Assembly (NCBI GenBank): GCA_029532415.1
Contig: JAQOTA010000060.1
Location: 496,001-560,000 of the forward strand
Length of the DNA: 64,000 nucleotides
Direction: 5' to 3'
Origin: Marasmius tenuissimus
Lineage: Eukaryota > Basidiomycota > Agaricomycetes > Agaricales > Marasmiaceae
Below the pieces are notes generated by a model. That model was not told the DNA's origin. It was given only the letters and a program-made list of their open reading frames with translations, and made no database searches. The position numbers were made by a program, and so were the translations under genes. Below are positions 9,612-22,342 of this stretch, one piece after another (position 1 is the first letter of the stretch; each line of letters opens with the position of its first letter).

Positions 9612-12600
9612 TCAATCGCTCTCACTCCCACTACTACTCCCGAATGCCATACCCTCCATTCGTATCGTATCGAGGTCGACATACGGGCGCTTGTCCTTGT
9701 ACCATCGTCCCCAAAGGTAATCCACGCGACACAGTCCAGAACCGGTTGCGGAAGCCAGTAAACCCGAGTTGGCCAGCCCATTTGACGAGTTCCAAGTGAC
9801 TATTTGGACGCCGACTTCTTGTGGCCAGGCTCCGGTATTCCAGTCCGGCTGCGGGGGTGCACTCTTTGCTTTTGCCTTGCTTTGCGCTTTTTGTAGACCG
9901 ACCGTGGGTTTGTCAGAAGTTTCCTGGAGATTCGTGGTGAGCAAGTAGTTATGCATGATAGAGTGGTGCACTCACGACTGAGAGGAACCTCTCGAGCATT
10001 CGATATTCTTTGAGATTCCGATTGTAGTCGAGTTGGTATATTTTGTGCACGAAGAAAGGCTACAGGGCGTTTGAGAGAGGTTTACAAGCATGAAAAGGCA
10101 CCGGCGCACCACAGGCCCATCTCTCCTCGTCGACCTTAAGGTATTTGTAGTCGTACACGAGCCATCGGCAGAGCCCACTGCGAGCTGTGGATGGAAGTCT
10201 GAGGAAGAAACGCTCTGATGAATTTCATCAGTAACACCCTTTGACTGTGTCGCAACGTTAATTACCCAAACTGGCCCTTGAGGTTCCATCAGCAGGTGCC
10301 CCCTCCCCAGCATCTTCGGAGAGGCCGAGTATGCCTTCACGATGTTCTCGTGGTCAATTGTGATGGTGCCTCCAGAGTACGGTGCGTAAGTCATCGCGTT
10401 TATAACATCTAAAGCTTGAGAGTTAGCGACGTGAAGAATTCGAATCAGAACTCGATTTAACCTCACCTCTCGTCCGATTCATGACTACACCTCTTCCCTC
10501 CCTGATGTCAGTCATGCATTCCATTCCGTCATAGCCCCCACTAGCGATCACGGTAGGGTTGTCCCAGCCGTCCTCCCCCTCTTCTGGGGAAATCTCTTGG
10601 CCCTTGCCCTTCTTCTTGTCGAGTCCTTGCAGTACGTACCATTGGGGTGGCGCTTTGATCCATGTCACCGCTCTGATAGCACATTGATGTACCGTGATGT
10701 AGTGAGTCGGGAGAAGAAGATGAGGATGAGTGGTTGGCGTTAGGGTGGGTGTATCTGAGGTTTTCCTGAGCGATCATATCGAAGAAAGGAAGTCCGGGAT
10801 GAATTACCAGGATCGGTTATGGATTTCAGAGCTGGTCCGAGATCGTAAACTGCTATCACACCTGAAGACAAGTTAGCCGTTCGAGCGAGGAACCAATACC
10901 CGCGAGAACTTACCGCCTGTAGTGCCGATAGCTACTACTTCACTGTTTGCCCAGTCGAAACTCCAACAAGATGTCTCTGCGTCAAGTTCAATCTTGATGA
11001 CTGGGGCGGGTAGGTGCACTTCAGGGTGGGTTTGTGGGTCAAGGTTGCGTTCAGCGCTGCGGCAAAAGTACCCACCATAGAGCGGTTCGTCGGTCTGAGG
11101 AGCTTTGCGTAAATCTACAGGATCAGGGACGACATAAATTGCGAACGTCCCGTCTTCAAAGGTCCCGGACAATAGCCCAAGCTTCCCAGCTTGTTGATCG
11201 CGTCCTTCAACGAACTAAAACAAGTGTGCGCTTCAGACATACTGGTGCAGAGGTGCGTCCACGCTAAGAGGCCACTCACACTTGAATTAGTAGGTAGTGG
11301 TATCCATTTCAACGAATGAGCTGGGCCGGAATCCAAACACAGAACCAGTTCGCAGCTCATTTTCCCAACGTCCGCGCCGTCATCCACCTGGGTATCATCC
11401 ATGATTTGATCTCCGTCTACGTCTTCATCGATCGCTTTGCCTTTTCCTTTTCGATCATTTGGTTCTGCTCCGCGCGCCGCTCTTTGCTTGCTTGGGAGCA
11501 AGCTCCAAATCTGGACATTCCCTGGTGTAGAGGAACCAGGATTACGTCTTTTACCTATCTCGGGCGAGTGTTGTTTGGATGGAAAAGCCGAGGCTGCGAG
11601 GTAATGCGAGGGTCGAACTACCTTGCGATGTCAGTAGATATTGACCACAAAAAACATGCAAAGTTCACTTCGGCGGTCATCTTCATGTACTGGGCACCAG
11701 TCTAAACCCCACACTGGAGCTCCTGCATTGAAAATGTGGGATTTAGACTCGGGTATAAACCTAGCTTCGAAACACGTCAGATTTGTCGCACACAAGGAGT
11801 ACTGTGGACTGCCTACCCACTGGGAACCCCGTAAACGCGGGAACTTCCACCTTAGTTTGAGCACCGAAGGGGCCAAAGGAGCACACCACCGGAGGCGGTG
11901 GCTTAAGCTGGCCGCTCTCCGTAGTTGTGGTATCCGCCGGGAGGTAGGAAGCTGCTTGTCTGGTCAAGAGGTTGGATCTTGTGAGCGCTGTGAATACCAA
12001 TCATCATAAGTGCAAAACTCACTCTCGGCTTAGCAGCTTCCATCCTGCCTTCAGCTTCACATTACCATGAACTCGCTTTCTTTTCGGCTTATCCTCATCT
12101 GGGATATCGTCGCCCATATAACACTCTTTGTACCACGTACGATCTTCGGCCAGTTCCCAGAACGGTCCTGGGCCAGAATTGTAACCCCAGCTCTTCCCAA
12201 CGCGATCAGATACCTTCTCATTCGACGTGAATGAGTTGGTCTCCGTCGTCTCTGGTTCCTCAAAGAGCTTCGGCTGAGAGACCAGTCGCTTGACCCTAGA
12301 ATTTGTGAGAGTGAAGAGGGGCACTGCACGGTGTCGATGATGGACACTCGGTGAAGGAAGGGAATACATCTTGTGTTGACGGCGAGCAGCAGACGCTGCA
12401 GACACGGTCTGCGATTGGCTTGGTCCAGGTGTAGCGCTTTTGGATATTGGTTGGGACAACCGTGGAGGATCGACTGCATTACCGCTGGCTATAATCCTGA
12501 CTTTTCTTGCTTGTGTTCGAGGTTTCTTCGCTGACTTCGCTGTTACTTTGCCTTTCCCCTTCGATTTCTTGTTCTTGACGGGCTCCTCCTCTTCCTCATC

Positions 12601-12861
12601 TTCTATCTCGTCTTCCGACCCTGATTCACTGGCGGACCTTTCCCCGGCTTTGCCTTTTCCTTTCGATTTGCCCTTCTCGCCTGCTTCAAAATCACTCCCA
12701 CTACTCTCATCGTCGTTCATTATCACGTCTCCGGCATCAGCGGCTTCATCGTCAGACACAGGGCGAGATTTGGCATGTTCATCTTCTTCGATATCGCTTC
12801 CCACATCCAGGGTTGTAGCGTAGCTTGGACGCGCTTTCCTCGGCCTTAGTTGCCTTGCCAT
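9612..12861 (-). CDS. TFIIIC subunit, WD40 type (Tfc6/Sfc6-like)
   Basis: The gene is a multi-exon gene. The N-terminal exon (12019-12861) encodes a basic-acidic disordered tail: MARQLRPRKARPSY, then long acid tracts and KSKGKGK repeats near residues 85-125. After a 45-nt intron come PVVCSFGPFGAQTKVEV, FNAGAPVWGLDWCPVHED, HYLAASAFPSK, GNVQIWSLLPSK and LGLLSGTFEDGTFAIYVV. The last exon ends with GVQIVTWNSS, LASATGSGLCRVDYLWGRW and an SSSGSESD tail. These are hallmarks of the WD40 subunit of RNA polymerase III factor TFIIIC, which helps bind the B box of tRNA genes in the nucleus. Its stop lies about 350 bp from the frameshifted secreted gene. Internal exon borders are approximate. Confidence 0.8.
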
Positions 12862-13119
12862 TGTTGAATGTTGAAACTAATTGTCATTGGAGATATTAGA
12901 GTATGACGATTATGCGAAAGCCAAAGACAGTATACCTTTTATCGAGACAACAGGCCAGTGACAGGTGACCGGTGAAGGTTGGGAACGCGAAGTGGGTGAT
13001 CGTGTTCAAGTCACGCTTCACGTTCAGCGCTTAGACCATAGGACATACACAAAAATTACTGCGTGTTCTCAGCCCCTCATTGGTACGGCTCTTAGTGATA
13101 CGGTACAATACAGAGCAGA

Positions 13120-14896
13120 TTATCCGCGATTCGCCAACACACTCTTCGCATTTTTGACCTCCAATCGTTCCAAGACCGCGCGATGTAAACTCGAATCCTT
13201 CCTCCCTTTTGGCTGAGCAGCTGGCGTGCTTCCAGCTTGACCAATAGACTTTTCGTCGGTAGCCTTCTTGGAAGTGTCGCGCGTCAGGTGGGGCGGCACA
13301 ATGATTGGTGTTGAAGGAGGAGGTGGCGGCCACTGTAGGAAGAATTCAGGACGTAAGCCAAAACGAGTTGGGAAACACTTACGCTTCGATTTGGCTGGTT
13401 GAAGTGGAGAGCAGCCCACGGAGGATAGTCTTTCTCCAGCTGGATGATGTGATCCTCGAGAAACTTGAGTCGATCCAGGAGATCGAGGGGTGGGGAAGGT
13501 ACTAGACAAAAAACGGTTCAGGGATGTTTTCCCCAAAAGTAAAATGGTCTTCGTACCATATCGAACTGACAGATGGGTTTCAATGTTCGCGAGACGCTCG
13601 TCCAGACCTGGATGTCGGTCCGCCGAGATAGCTTCCAACAGTGTTGCAGCCTCCGGATTGGACGTAACGCTCGATTTGCGAGTTTGGGCCTTTCCTTTCC
13701 CCTTGACGGTAGATGATGAGGGCTGCGCGTGCTCTTCTACTGGGGCAGCTCGAGCCTTCATAGTACGCTTAAGAGGCCCATCTTCGTTTCTAGCGATATC
13801 ATATTTCATCTGCGCATCTCTGTCCACCTGCTTTGCATCTGTGCGTGCGCAAGACGGGACCTCGCTGACCTCAGTTTGGGTTTCTTCGCTGAGTTTTGCT
13901 CGCTTTTGAGCTATCGATAGTAGGAACTCGTTTCGATTAGAGACGTCGTTATGAAGGCGTTTCCGTGAAAGAAACTGAGAGATGGATTTATTGATCTAAC
14001 CTGGGTATTAAGCTAGGCCCAACGCAGAAGGATAATGGAACTCACTGACGTGGGGCTACTGGGTTCCGCGTCATTCACAAGATGAACGTAATCCAATTTT
14101 CGTTCCTTCAATGGTCGTTCGTGAATGACTTTTTCCTGCTCTTGCTCGCTCGATTTATCCCGGAGGACCTGTTCGACGTGTCTTTGGTTACTCAAAGTTA
14201 TTTGAACGGCCTGAAACGACTGACCTGGACACCCTTCACTAGCTCGTCCAACGCGCTAGCGATATGGTTCTCCTCCCATTCCGAGTTCATCACCAACATA
14301 TCCAGCTCAAACCCTTTCAACGCCTGAGATAGACCCAGCTTCTTCATGAACGCCCTGAGCAAGACGTCCCAATCTCGACATGGATCGGGTGGAGGGGGTG
14401 AAGGACTCGGAGGCCTTGCTTTTACAGCGTTTTTGGTGTCAACACTGCGCGAAGTAGACGGTTGTCCAGGATTGATGGGGAGTTTGTAGTGGCTCTGGAA
14501 CGTTGACGGTTGGAATTGGGTAAACGCGAATTGCTGCGCGTATGGATTACTTCCAGAAGGTGCAGACTGAGCTGAATAGGGATATGCCATTGTCCAGCTA
14601 TTCTTCCAAACGCCAGCTGCTGAATCGTAATATGGCTGGCCGCTTGGTGCTGATGCAGCATCGCCTGACGTGTTTCCCGCGGCCGCTACATTGCTAGCTG
14701 CACTTGTGGATGACTGGCCCGTGCTAGCCGCCACATAATAAGATTGCGGAACGATTGGTTTACTGGTCGAGGAAGACGCCTGACTGTTGGTAGAGGATGT
14801 CGCTGGTGGAGCTGGAGCTGGTGGAGCTGGCTGCGAGTCCTTGCCGGTCGCTGCTGGGCTCGTCGAAGACGGTTGCTGGGCACCGCTGGTCGACAT
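13120..14896 (-). CDS. MBIP-like coiled-coil protein, five exons, 514 aa
   Basis: The exons on the minus strand are 14896-14225, 14168-14046, 13974-13557, 13501-13383 and 13332-13120. Together they make 1545 nt with consistent phases. The N-terminal 150 residues are rich in Ser, Pro, Ala and Gln. Next comes a conserved helical patch around DWDVLLRAFMKKLGL and SEWEENHIASALDELVKGV. The C-terminal third has LDERLANIETHLSVRYVP, LDRLKFLEDHIIQLEKDY and PPWAALHFNQPNR followed by a proline run. This C-terminal pattern resembles fungal proteins annotated as MAP3K12-binding inhibitory protein (MBIP), known in animals as an ATAC complex subunit. The assignment comes from recalled resemblance. The start was chosen because upstream codons run into the divergent SOD promoter. 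Confidence 0.6.
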
Positions 14897-15090
14897 GGGG
14901 GAAACCCGTCGCGCTTTTGAGATGATGCACGTGCCAAAGGAAGTATAAAGAATGGATGTCAGCTGGAATGACAAAGGCGGAACAGGCCGATCCGTCATAT
15001 TACCGAATAAGGAAGGACTCATCCTTTATTGGGCATCTGGCCGCGTCGCTCAGGTAATCTCGTTCTTTCCTCTCAACCACCACAATCACA
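14897..15090. promoter_or_regulatory. Shared divergent promoter, MBIP-like gene / Mn-SOD
   Basis: Only 194 bp separate the start codons of the minus-strand MBIP-like gene and the plus-strand superoxide dismutase. The SOD side carries a pyrimidine-rich leader (TCGTTCTTTCCTCTC) and a CACAATCACA context before its ATG. Both genes must initiate within or across this interval. Confidence 0.6.
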
Positions 15091-15926
15091 ATGGCTGCCA
15101 CTCTTCCTCCTCTCGATTACCCCTACGATGCTCTCGAGCCCTATATCTCCCAGGAGATTATGACTCTCCACCACACCAAGCACCACCAGACCTATGTCAA
15201 CGCGCTCAACGCCGCTGAAGAGGCCTATGCCAAAGCATCCACCCCCAAGGAGCGCATCGCTCTCCAGGCTGCTCTCAAGTTCAACGGTGGTGGTAAGCTG
15301 CTCCTCGATCTATCTCGATGATACTGGATAACATGTACAACCACAGGACACATCAACCACTCTTTGTTCTGGAAGAACCTCGCGCCCTCCTCCCAGAAGG
15401 GCGGTAACGGAGGTACCTTGAACGATGGTGCTCTCAAGAAGGCTATCGACGAGACCTTCGGCGGTCTCGAGAACCTCAAGAAGGAGTTCAACACCACCAC
15501 CGCTGGAATCCAGGGTTCTGGATGGGGATGGCTCGTGAGTATTTTGCTATCGATCGTCATTTATCAGCATCGTGATGCAAACTGTACTCTGTTTTTCGTT
15601 ATCCCGTATCGTAATAACGTGTTATCTGGGCGGGAACTAATCGATCTATTCGTAGGGCGTTAACCCCAAGACTGGCCGTCTCGAAATCACCACCACCGCC
15701 AACCAGGACCCTCTCTTGACTCACGTCCCTGTCATCGGCGTTGATATTTGGGAGCACGCCTTCTACCTCCAGTACAAGAATGTGAAGGCTGACGTATGTA
15801 CCACTCCCACACCCCTTGGGACTCGTCTCTGATATTCCCTTACAGTACCTCAACGCCATTTGGAACGTCATCAACTTCGCTGAGGCCGAGAAGCGCTTCA
15901 CTGAGGCTGCTTCTGCCAAGCTCTAA
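15091..15926 (+). CDS. Manganese superoxide dismutase, likely cytosolic, 202 aa
   Basis: The exons are 15091-15292, 15347-15534, 15656-15793 and 15846-15926, summing to 609 nt. The protein runs from [17 protein letters not shown] to EAASAKL. Metal ligands of the Fe/Mn-SOD family are visible: His in [11 protein letters not shown], His in HINHSLFW, and Asp and His in the signature [15 protein letters not shown]-like and [10 protein letters not shown] segments also fit. It converts superoxide to hydrogen peroxide and oxygen. It begins directly at the mature domain with no mitochondrial presequence, so a cytosolic location is inferred. Length matches the mature Mn-SOD fold. A divergent promoter is shared with the MBIP-like gene. 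Confidence 0.93.
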
Positions 15927-16960
15927 GGTGTCGTACTACGAATATGAATGAAGTCGAAGGACAAGTAGCAAAACCAATGTATTACATATGAAGTGTAACA
16001 ACATTCCCGGGTGAACTACTAATGTTGATCAAGGCTGTCTACGGTGATGCTTCTAAGTTTCAACCTTTCCCATCGTCTAACCCAGGGTCTCAACCCGTCG
16101 GGGACCACCCCTACCGCAAAACTTAACCGACTTTCATGGACGCCTTCCGTTCGTTTCTTGATACCCACTGATCTTCGATACACGCACCAAGATTTGGTAT
16201 TGACCCATGGGAATCATGGCCCCATTAGTAAACGCTGAGGCGAATCAAACAGGTACCAACCTCCAGCTTTGGAACCCTGTGTGAACGTCGTCAGCTCCAG
16301 AGTATTCTGGCTCAGGCCGATGAGTCGTCAAAAACACTCGGGTTACCAGAGGTTACTGGTTACCGTTTACCCACTGTTTTGACCTTGTTGAAGATCCTTC
16401 AGCACTCTCGTGGTCATGCAGAGTCAACAGACCGCACTCGTTAAACGACCGATTTTAACTAGCCCGGATCGTGGGCGTGAACTTGATTTCATGCTTTACG
16501 AGATCGATACGCAGCCTCACAAAATCCATGGGAGGCCTAAAACAAGATAAGGATGACAAACCTGTTGAAATGCAGAAGTCAGAAGGACACTGTAGAGTGA
16601 GCTCTGGACTGTCGCCATCCATCGGAGTGTAATTTCGGTCATCACATGCATGCTGAGTGAGTCGCTAGGTGCATTGTATTCCTTTGAATCCACAAGTCTG
16701 ACTCGGTTGAAAGTCCTGGAGCGCTGTCGTTAGGTTCGAGCGCGTCCGAAGAACTGCAAGGCTGAGTACGTGCTTAGGACGAGGAATTCTGACAATGGGC
16801 CTGATATCTGTAACGCCAGGGAGGTTGATAACTTTGTCGACCTCCTGAGAAAAAAGACGTTAGACGCAGCATACAACTCTGGCTGTTTTCCTACCGATGG
16901 CGTCTAGAAGAGGCAAGGCAGCCTAAGTGATGTTGGATCGATGAAGAACAGACGACTCAC
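15927..16960. other. Intergenic, no supported feature
   Basis: This is the SOD 3' region followed by sequence with short frames only. A minus-strand exon of the uncertain gene at 16961-17525 could extend into it: AG/GTGAGT stands at 16952-16962. Nothing firm is seen. Confidence 0.4.
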
Positions 16961-17525
16961 CTACAAGACCACTGCGGCCCCGACAAGGATCCCAGGTTCG
17001 TCGTACTCGTTCTTCACCTCGAACTTGACGTTCCGCTCTTAACGCCGTATATATATTCTGTTATGGACCTGGTAGAAATTTCAGTGTAAATACAGACAGA
17101 CGCGATATATGAGAGGGAGAAATACCTTTTGGCCGAGAAAGCGTCCACCAAGGCTCGCAGTGCTCTTTGTTTTGAGGATGCACTGGCCAAAAACTTACTT
17201 GCCTGTGATAGAGCCATCTTTCGGTGAAGATAGAGACTATTTTGCAGTGAGGCCCTTCAGGGCGACTGCTGAAGTAACGAGTCAATAAAGATAACTTTTC
17301 ATTTCGAACGGGGACGAATCCGGGCACTGCTGTTGTAACCTCTTACCCGAAGTCTTTTATGATGGAGAAATCGAAGGCATCCTGTCCACAAGGATGCAAG
17401 CAGAGCAGCGAAAAGCTTTTCGAGCGCACCCGCCAGTGGCGCGGATGCGGTAAGGCAGCTACTGAAAGCAAACCGTTCGATGGATCGTAAACCGAGCACA
17501 AGCTAGTGTAGATAGCTTCATACAT
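16961..17525 (-). CDS. Uncertain small multi-exon gene
   Basis: Several minus-strand stretches look coding but could not be joined with full phase consistency. They are MYEAIYTSLCSVYDPSNG through DAFDFSIIKDF (17343-17525), VALKGLTAK (about 17240-17270), ASKFLASASSKQRALRALVDAFSAK (about 17127-17205) and a conserved-looking end VKFEVKNEYDEPGILVGAAVV (about 16964-17032). Possible short introns lie between them. I do not recognise the family. It could also be a decayed gene. Confidence 0.3.
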
Positions 17526-17639
17526 TAATCATACTGAATCCTAGAGACATCGAATATGGTCAAAAAAGTTACAATCATATTCACGGAGAAGGTATCCTAG
17601 AGTCCAACCTGGATATGTGTACATTGAATATAAACTCAC

Positions 17640-18209
17640 TCATTCCTTATCGTCAAGCGTCCAAGCGTTGTCCTTGAAGAGCTTCTCCCTCTCGAGCAGA
17701 TACTTCCCTTCAGACCATAAGAAATCAACATCGACACAGACCTATTGAAACGAAGACTCACCCTCTTTATACTTCTGAGAATATTCTGAAGCCTTATGAT
17801 AATACCATCCCAGCCTTTCGTTGCACCCAAGGCAAAATACGTCCGCAACCGTGTGCACTCCAGTTCTATGATGGCTTTGAGCAACAAGGAAACAATCAAG
17901 TGCTAGGATTCGTACAGCAGTGGTCTCTCCTCTTTACTCCCAAGCTTGATGTTCGTTGCAGAGTGCATGAGACTTTCGTACTCGCGTTAGCATGGCGTCA
18001 AGTTTCCAAGGAGTTGCGACTCGCAAACCGCGGCCATCTCTGCCAGAGAACGACTTGCTGATCAATTCGTCTTGCAAAGCCTATTTCAGATTGATTCTTC
18101 AGAACTTCTACGTTCGGGTATACGAAATGGGAAGATTCACCACGACTGCAGAGCATTTGGAGCAAGAATAATTGCCATGGCCATCGTAAGTTTGAATGAC
18201 TTGTGCCAT
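17640..18209 (-). CDS. Yippee-family zinc-binding protein, five exons, 121 aa
   Basis: The exons on the minus strand are 18209-18141, 18080-18021, 17980-17916, 17865-17762 and 17707-17640 (366 nt, in phase). The protein starts [19 protein letters not shown]. The two zinc-binding CxxC pairs are CSKC near residue 16 and CLGC near residue 75. The diagnostic block [20 protein letters not shown] is followed by [19 protein letters not shown], which matches the Yippee consensus closely. Length equals the usual 110-130 aa. Yippee proteins are small, conserved and adopt a Mis18/CULT-like fold; the yeast member is Moh1. The exact role is not established. None of these exons is long enough to be seen as a full gene alone. 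Confidence 0.9.
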
Positions 18210-18512
18210 CGGTTAAGATCAGATTCTACAGAATTCAATATATGAGGAGTGTTTAACACAGGTGGCGACTGTGCACCATTAGGATGGGGGTGAAAGACAA
18301 GGAGCACAGGAGGGTGCCAGTAGTACGGGACGAGCAACAGGACAATAGGGAAGACCGATGAATGGGGTTTCGGCCGACATCACCGACAAGCAAATAGACA
18401 GCGGGCAGACTATAGCACCCCCACCGAGGTTGACCATGAATATGTCTATCTCATATAAGTAGCAATGTATCCTACACATAGCAAAAAGTCCGCTTCTGTA
18501 GGTATATATCCA

Positions 18513-21500
18513 TTACGAGGGACCCTGTGTATCTCTCCTCAAACCAAAGCTAACAAATCTACGGAAATCCGAGAACACTTCTCGTCGTTGATCTCCTCGA
18601 TACCCATCCGTGCCGCTTCCTCCAGTCGGAGGACCACTCATGGGAGGCGACGCAAGTGCCGAGAATATCTTATCTTGTGCGGTCGAAGCCGGGCTTGTAA
18701 GTGTTCCAGGAAGGGTCAGACCCGAGGGATCCATGTCGAGCGAGGTCAAGAACGATGTACTTTCGAGATCTTTCGTGCTTGTGATAGCGACAAAGTTATC
18801 AAGAAGCACGTTTTCATCGTTTTTGGGGACACCTTTGAGGTCAAGGACCTGTAGTTTCCTCGAGTTAGAGAGGGTGGAGACACGAGCGAGCGGCGAAATG
18901 TACCTTTTGGAAGTTTGTGAAGGAGTCGTCGCCGATCACCAAGGTATAGTTGAGAATGAAACCCTCCACAGGATCCTGCAAAGAGTGTCACGGTTGACCA
19001 ATGCTATGTAACTGGGAAGTAACCTACGACTGGCGTTACGATGACTTTGAGCAGCGATTCGAGCCGACTCGTGCTCTTCGTAAGTGAACGGGTGTAACTG
19101 TTCATTCCTTTCAATTCGAGTTCAATGATCAAGAGAGTAGATGGAAGTTCTCACCTAGAAGTGATCAATGAATCTCCTGGCATTCGAGACAAGAACGACT
19201 TCAGCGTTTGCAAGTCGATCAGAAGCTGATCATCTAAGTTTGAGCATCACAGACAGGCGACTCGCAAGGGCGTATTACTTGCCTGTTCGGCCCCGGTCTC
19301 TTTCAGTGGTCGACTTTTGACTAATGAATTAGTAAATTTGGCGACCAGTAAGCTATCGGTAATCGGGCATTAGATACGAAAGAGGGCGTTGGGTATAGTG
19401 TCATCTCACCTGCAAGCCTTGTCGAAGAAGTTGCGAAGATATTTCTTCTGTTCAACTGTGACTCTGATGACCTCAGCCACCTGTTCCACCGCACGGATTA
19501 GCTCTTCGGTGTACGGCGAGGGTCCAGAGACCTGGCTCAAAGTAGACCACGGGGAACGCTGCATAATCGTGAACGCGCCCTCCGAGGCAGATTCAAGCTC
19601 GCGTAGTTGTACAGTGATCGCTGAGGATATGACGCTACACAGATGTTAGCATGATTTTTGGAGTCGACATCACCGTACAAACCTGAGAAATAGATCGCAT
19701 TCGTTCTGGAAGGTGACCTTTTCCTTAAACTCGTCATTCACTTTACTCTTGATCTTTTCCTCGAGCTGAGGGGGAAGAGTCAGTGCATGACCCGCAGTCG
19801 AGGAGGATTTTCCCCTACCTCACAGGCGGTAGTTTGGCAATAATCCGCGGTATTGATGACGGTAGCGGCTTGCCTCAATTCGCCAACGTCAAACCGCGAT
19901 TCCGTCGACTTGCGGCTCGCTGTTGCCGGCCTGTTAAAAAAAAGAACGGGATCGGTACACGCGTAACACCTGTTTAGTTTTCACGCACCGTTGCTTCATA
20001 CTGTTCGCCAAGACTTCCTCTGCGGGAATCAAATGAGCGACGAATCCATACGAAACATAGATACACGAACCAGCATAGATCTTGAGCCACTTTCTATGAA
20101 CGTTGGATAAGTCAAACAAGGGTTGTCCTGTCGATAACTTTGCACATTGCTCCAAGCTCTGTCCATAGAAATAAAAGAGTTCCGTAGACGAGGGGAGAAC
20201 CGCCATTGTCGAAGGACTATCATCCCCTTCCTCCGTGACAGTGGTCTCAAGTGAAGCGCGCGGCGTGCTCTTCGCAATCCTGCTTTTACGATGGGGTGCA
20301 AGCATATCTGACAAGGCTCTAAGGAGCGTGGGTCAGCTTCCAGATAGGGATAAGATAGGGATAGGAGTGGTTGTTACGCACTTGTCTTGTGCATCAACGA
20401 AAACGCCCATGTGAGGCTCAAAGGAAGCTTTGATAGATTTTGGCGGGCGTGAGTTGGCGCTGGCAGTGTGTTGGAGCATATCCTGAAACTGTAGGGACTA
20501 TGAGATCCATCATGTTTCGGGGAAGACCACTCTCACGAACAGGCGTGACATATTTCTTCTCCATCGAGGACTCGAACTCCCCAACGATCTGCAAGTTCTC
20601 CAGAAGCGAAGTGACGGTCAGAGTTTTCCCCGCTCCGGACAGTAAGCTCGTTATATCGTCCCTACCGCCCGAGTCTCAGTCAGCTGAGAGGAGATAAACA
20701 GTAGGGAAGGACAGACCTCGTCACTTCCGTGAATTTCGCTAGTAGATGCCATTCCATTTTCCAGTTGCCGGGGAACACCCTTCCTTGCTCGAGTTCATGG
20801 TTTTGCAGTAAGCGACGGAACCACGCGAACCTGCGCGATATGTTGTCAAGTTGGCCAGCCTCGTCAGAAGTTCGGAATATCCGGCGATATTCCTTCAGCT
20901 CCATTGCGACGTATCTCTCGATTAAATGAGAACGGACGTCTGGCCCAAGAACGTCCACGACTTGGCAAGCATCTGCAATGACGGTAGGTCGAACGGGCTT
21001 CGCGGGGTCTTGTAAATAACTGTATGGCTCTGATAAGCAACGGCCTTACAGCAACTGACTCAACACGTACAACTTGTCGAAATCTTGATCGACGAGAGAA
21101 CGCAGTGTATGCTGAATATCTTGTATACGTTTCCAGACTTGCATGATCTTGGGTACCGAAGTGTATTGCTTGAACGATACAGAGATTTCTTTCACGGCCT
21201 GTATGATTCCTTAGTTCGGAGCCTTTGATTGGATCGACGCGGCTTACAGCAAGAGTTTGAGCTATCTCGCTATACTTCTTCTCTTGAACGAGGTCCTCCA
21301 GCTGGGTCAATGCGTTTACTAAAGGGACGTGTTAGGTAAATCCTCAAACGAGAAAGTCAGACCCACCAAGCATCTGCAACCTCTTCAGGGTAGTCATGCT
21401 CACAATGAGATTCTTCTTCGCCAGGTCAAGTACTTGAATATCCTTTGTGATACCCCTCACGACTGCTTCAGATTCTGTAGCCTTCTCGCGTATTCGCGAC

Positions 21501-21907
21501 ATTTGACCAAGCAGTTCCTGCGAAGCATCCTCAGAACAGCCGAGAGAGTCCAGAGATTTACACCACGCACCGAAATCATCTCCTGAATGAGCTGCATCTT
21601 ATCAGGATCCTGATTGCGCTTCAGCTCCTCCCGTAAACCATCCAATTCATGTTGCAGCTCCTTCTTCTTCTGGAGTAGTTGTTCTCGAACATTGTTCGTT
21701 TGTGCCAATGATTCCTCTGTATTCGTCATGAGTTCGCGACATGTATCGAGCTAGCGGGTCGTACACACCATCAGGGAAGAAGTTGTTCAGTACGTCGACA
21801 GCATTAAACTCCTGCGCAAACGGTTCGAACGGGTCGGAAGATTGTGTTTCTAGGACGCGCTGGATGGAGAGAATGAGCTCGTGAGGTAGCTCATCGTTGT
21901 GCTGCAT
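18513..21907 (-). CDS. VPS53: GARP tethering complex subunit Vps53
   Basis: The gene is multi-exon on the minus strand. The start at 21907 gives MQHNDELPHELILSIQRVL and DPFEPFAQEFNAVDVLNNFFPD, the classic Vps53 N-terminus. A coiled coil follows (NNVREQLLQKKKELQHELDGLREEL), then helical pieces such as VTQLEDLVQEKKYSEIAQTL-like and VAMELKEYRRIF with ISRRFAWFRRLLQ. Further on are GRVFPGNWKMEWHLLAKFTEVT, ESSMEKKYVTPV and EPHMGVFVDAQDKALS. The C-terminal exon ends with a Ser/Pro/Gly-rich tail. Vps53 with Vps51, Vps52 and Vps54 tethers endosome-derived vesicles at the trans-Golgi. Exon borders were not all fixed, but the family call is firm. Confidence 0.88.
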
Positions 21908-22342
21908 GAATTCAGTCTTTCACGTGGCGGTGCAGTAGACATTCCCTCTCAGAATGTAAGCGAAAGTCAGTTAGCGCCGAAGCGCTGGGATTAGAACGCG
22001 CAAATACCAAAGCTGGGCCTAGTCCGAGAACCAGGAATATGTACATGGATTAGTGTGTTGTACTCTACAACTGAGGCCCTGAAGTAGTTCAAAACAACGA
22101 GGATCTAAACCTTGCTTTAAAGGAGCGTACGTAGACAAGCAGCACAACATTGTGAACATTGTAAATGTAAAAGAGGTAAAAATATAAGTCAAATGCTAAT
22201 GCAAACCAAGATGCGTTGCGTTGCGAAGAGTAACTAACCAAGATACAAAAAAGATACAAGCGTACAGAAGTACATCTGTCCACGGTAAAGACAGTAGGTT
22301 TTTTTAGCATCGAGAAGCAAAGCAAAAAGCACAGACAAAAGT
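21908..22342. other. Intergenic between two minus-strand genes
   Basis: The stretch holds the promoter of the VPS53 gene and the 3' end of the following membrane-protein gene. It is AT-rich with short frames only. No element or RNA gene was recognised. Confidence 0.5.

Noticed and set aside
12440..12823. Open plus-strand frame of 127 codons with a Ser/Phe-rich product
   Set aside because: It is the antisense shadow of the acidic, low-complexity N-terminal exon of the TFIIIC subunit.
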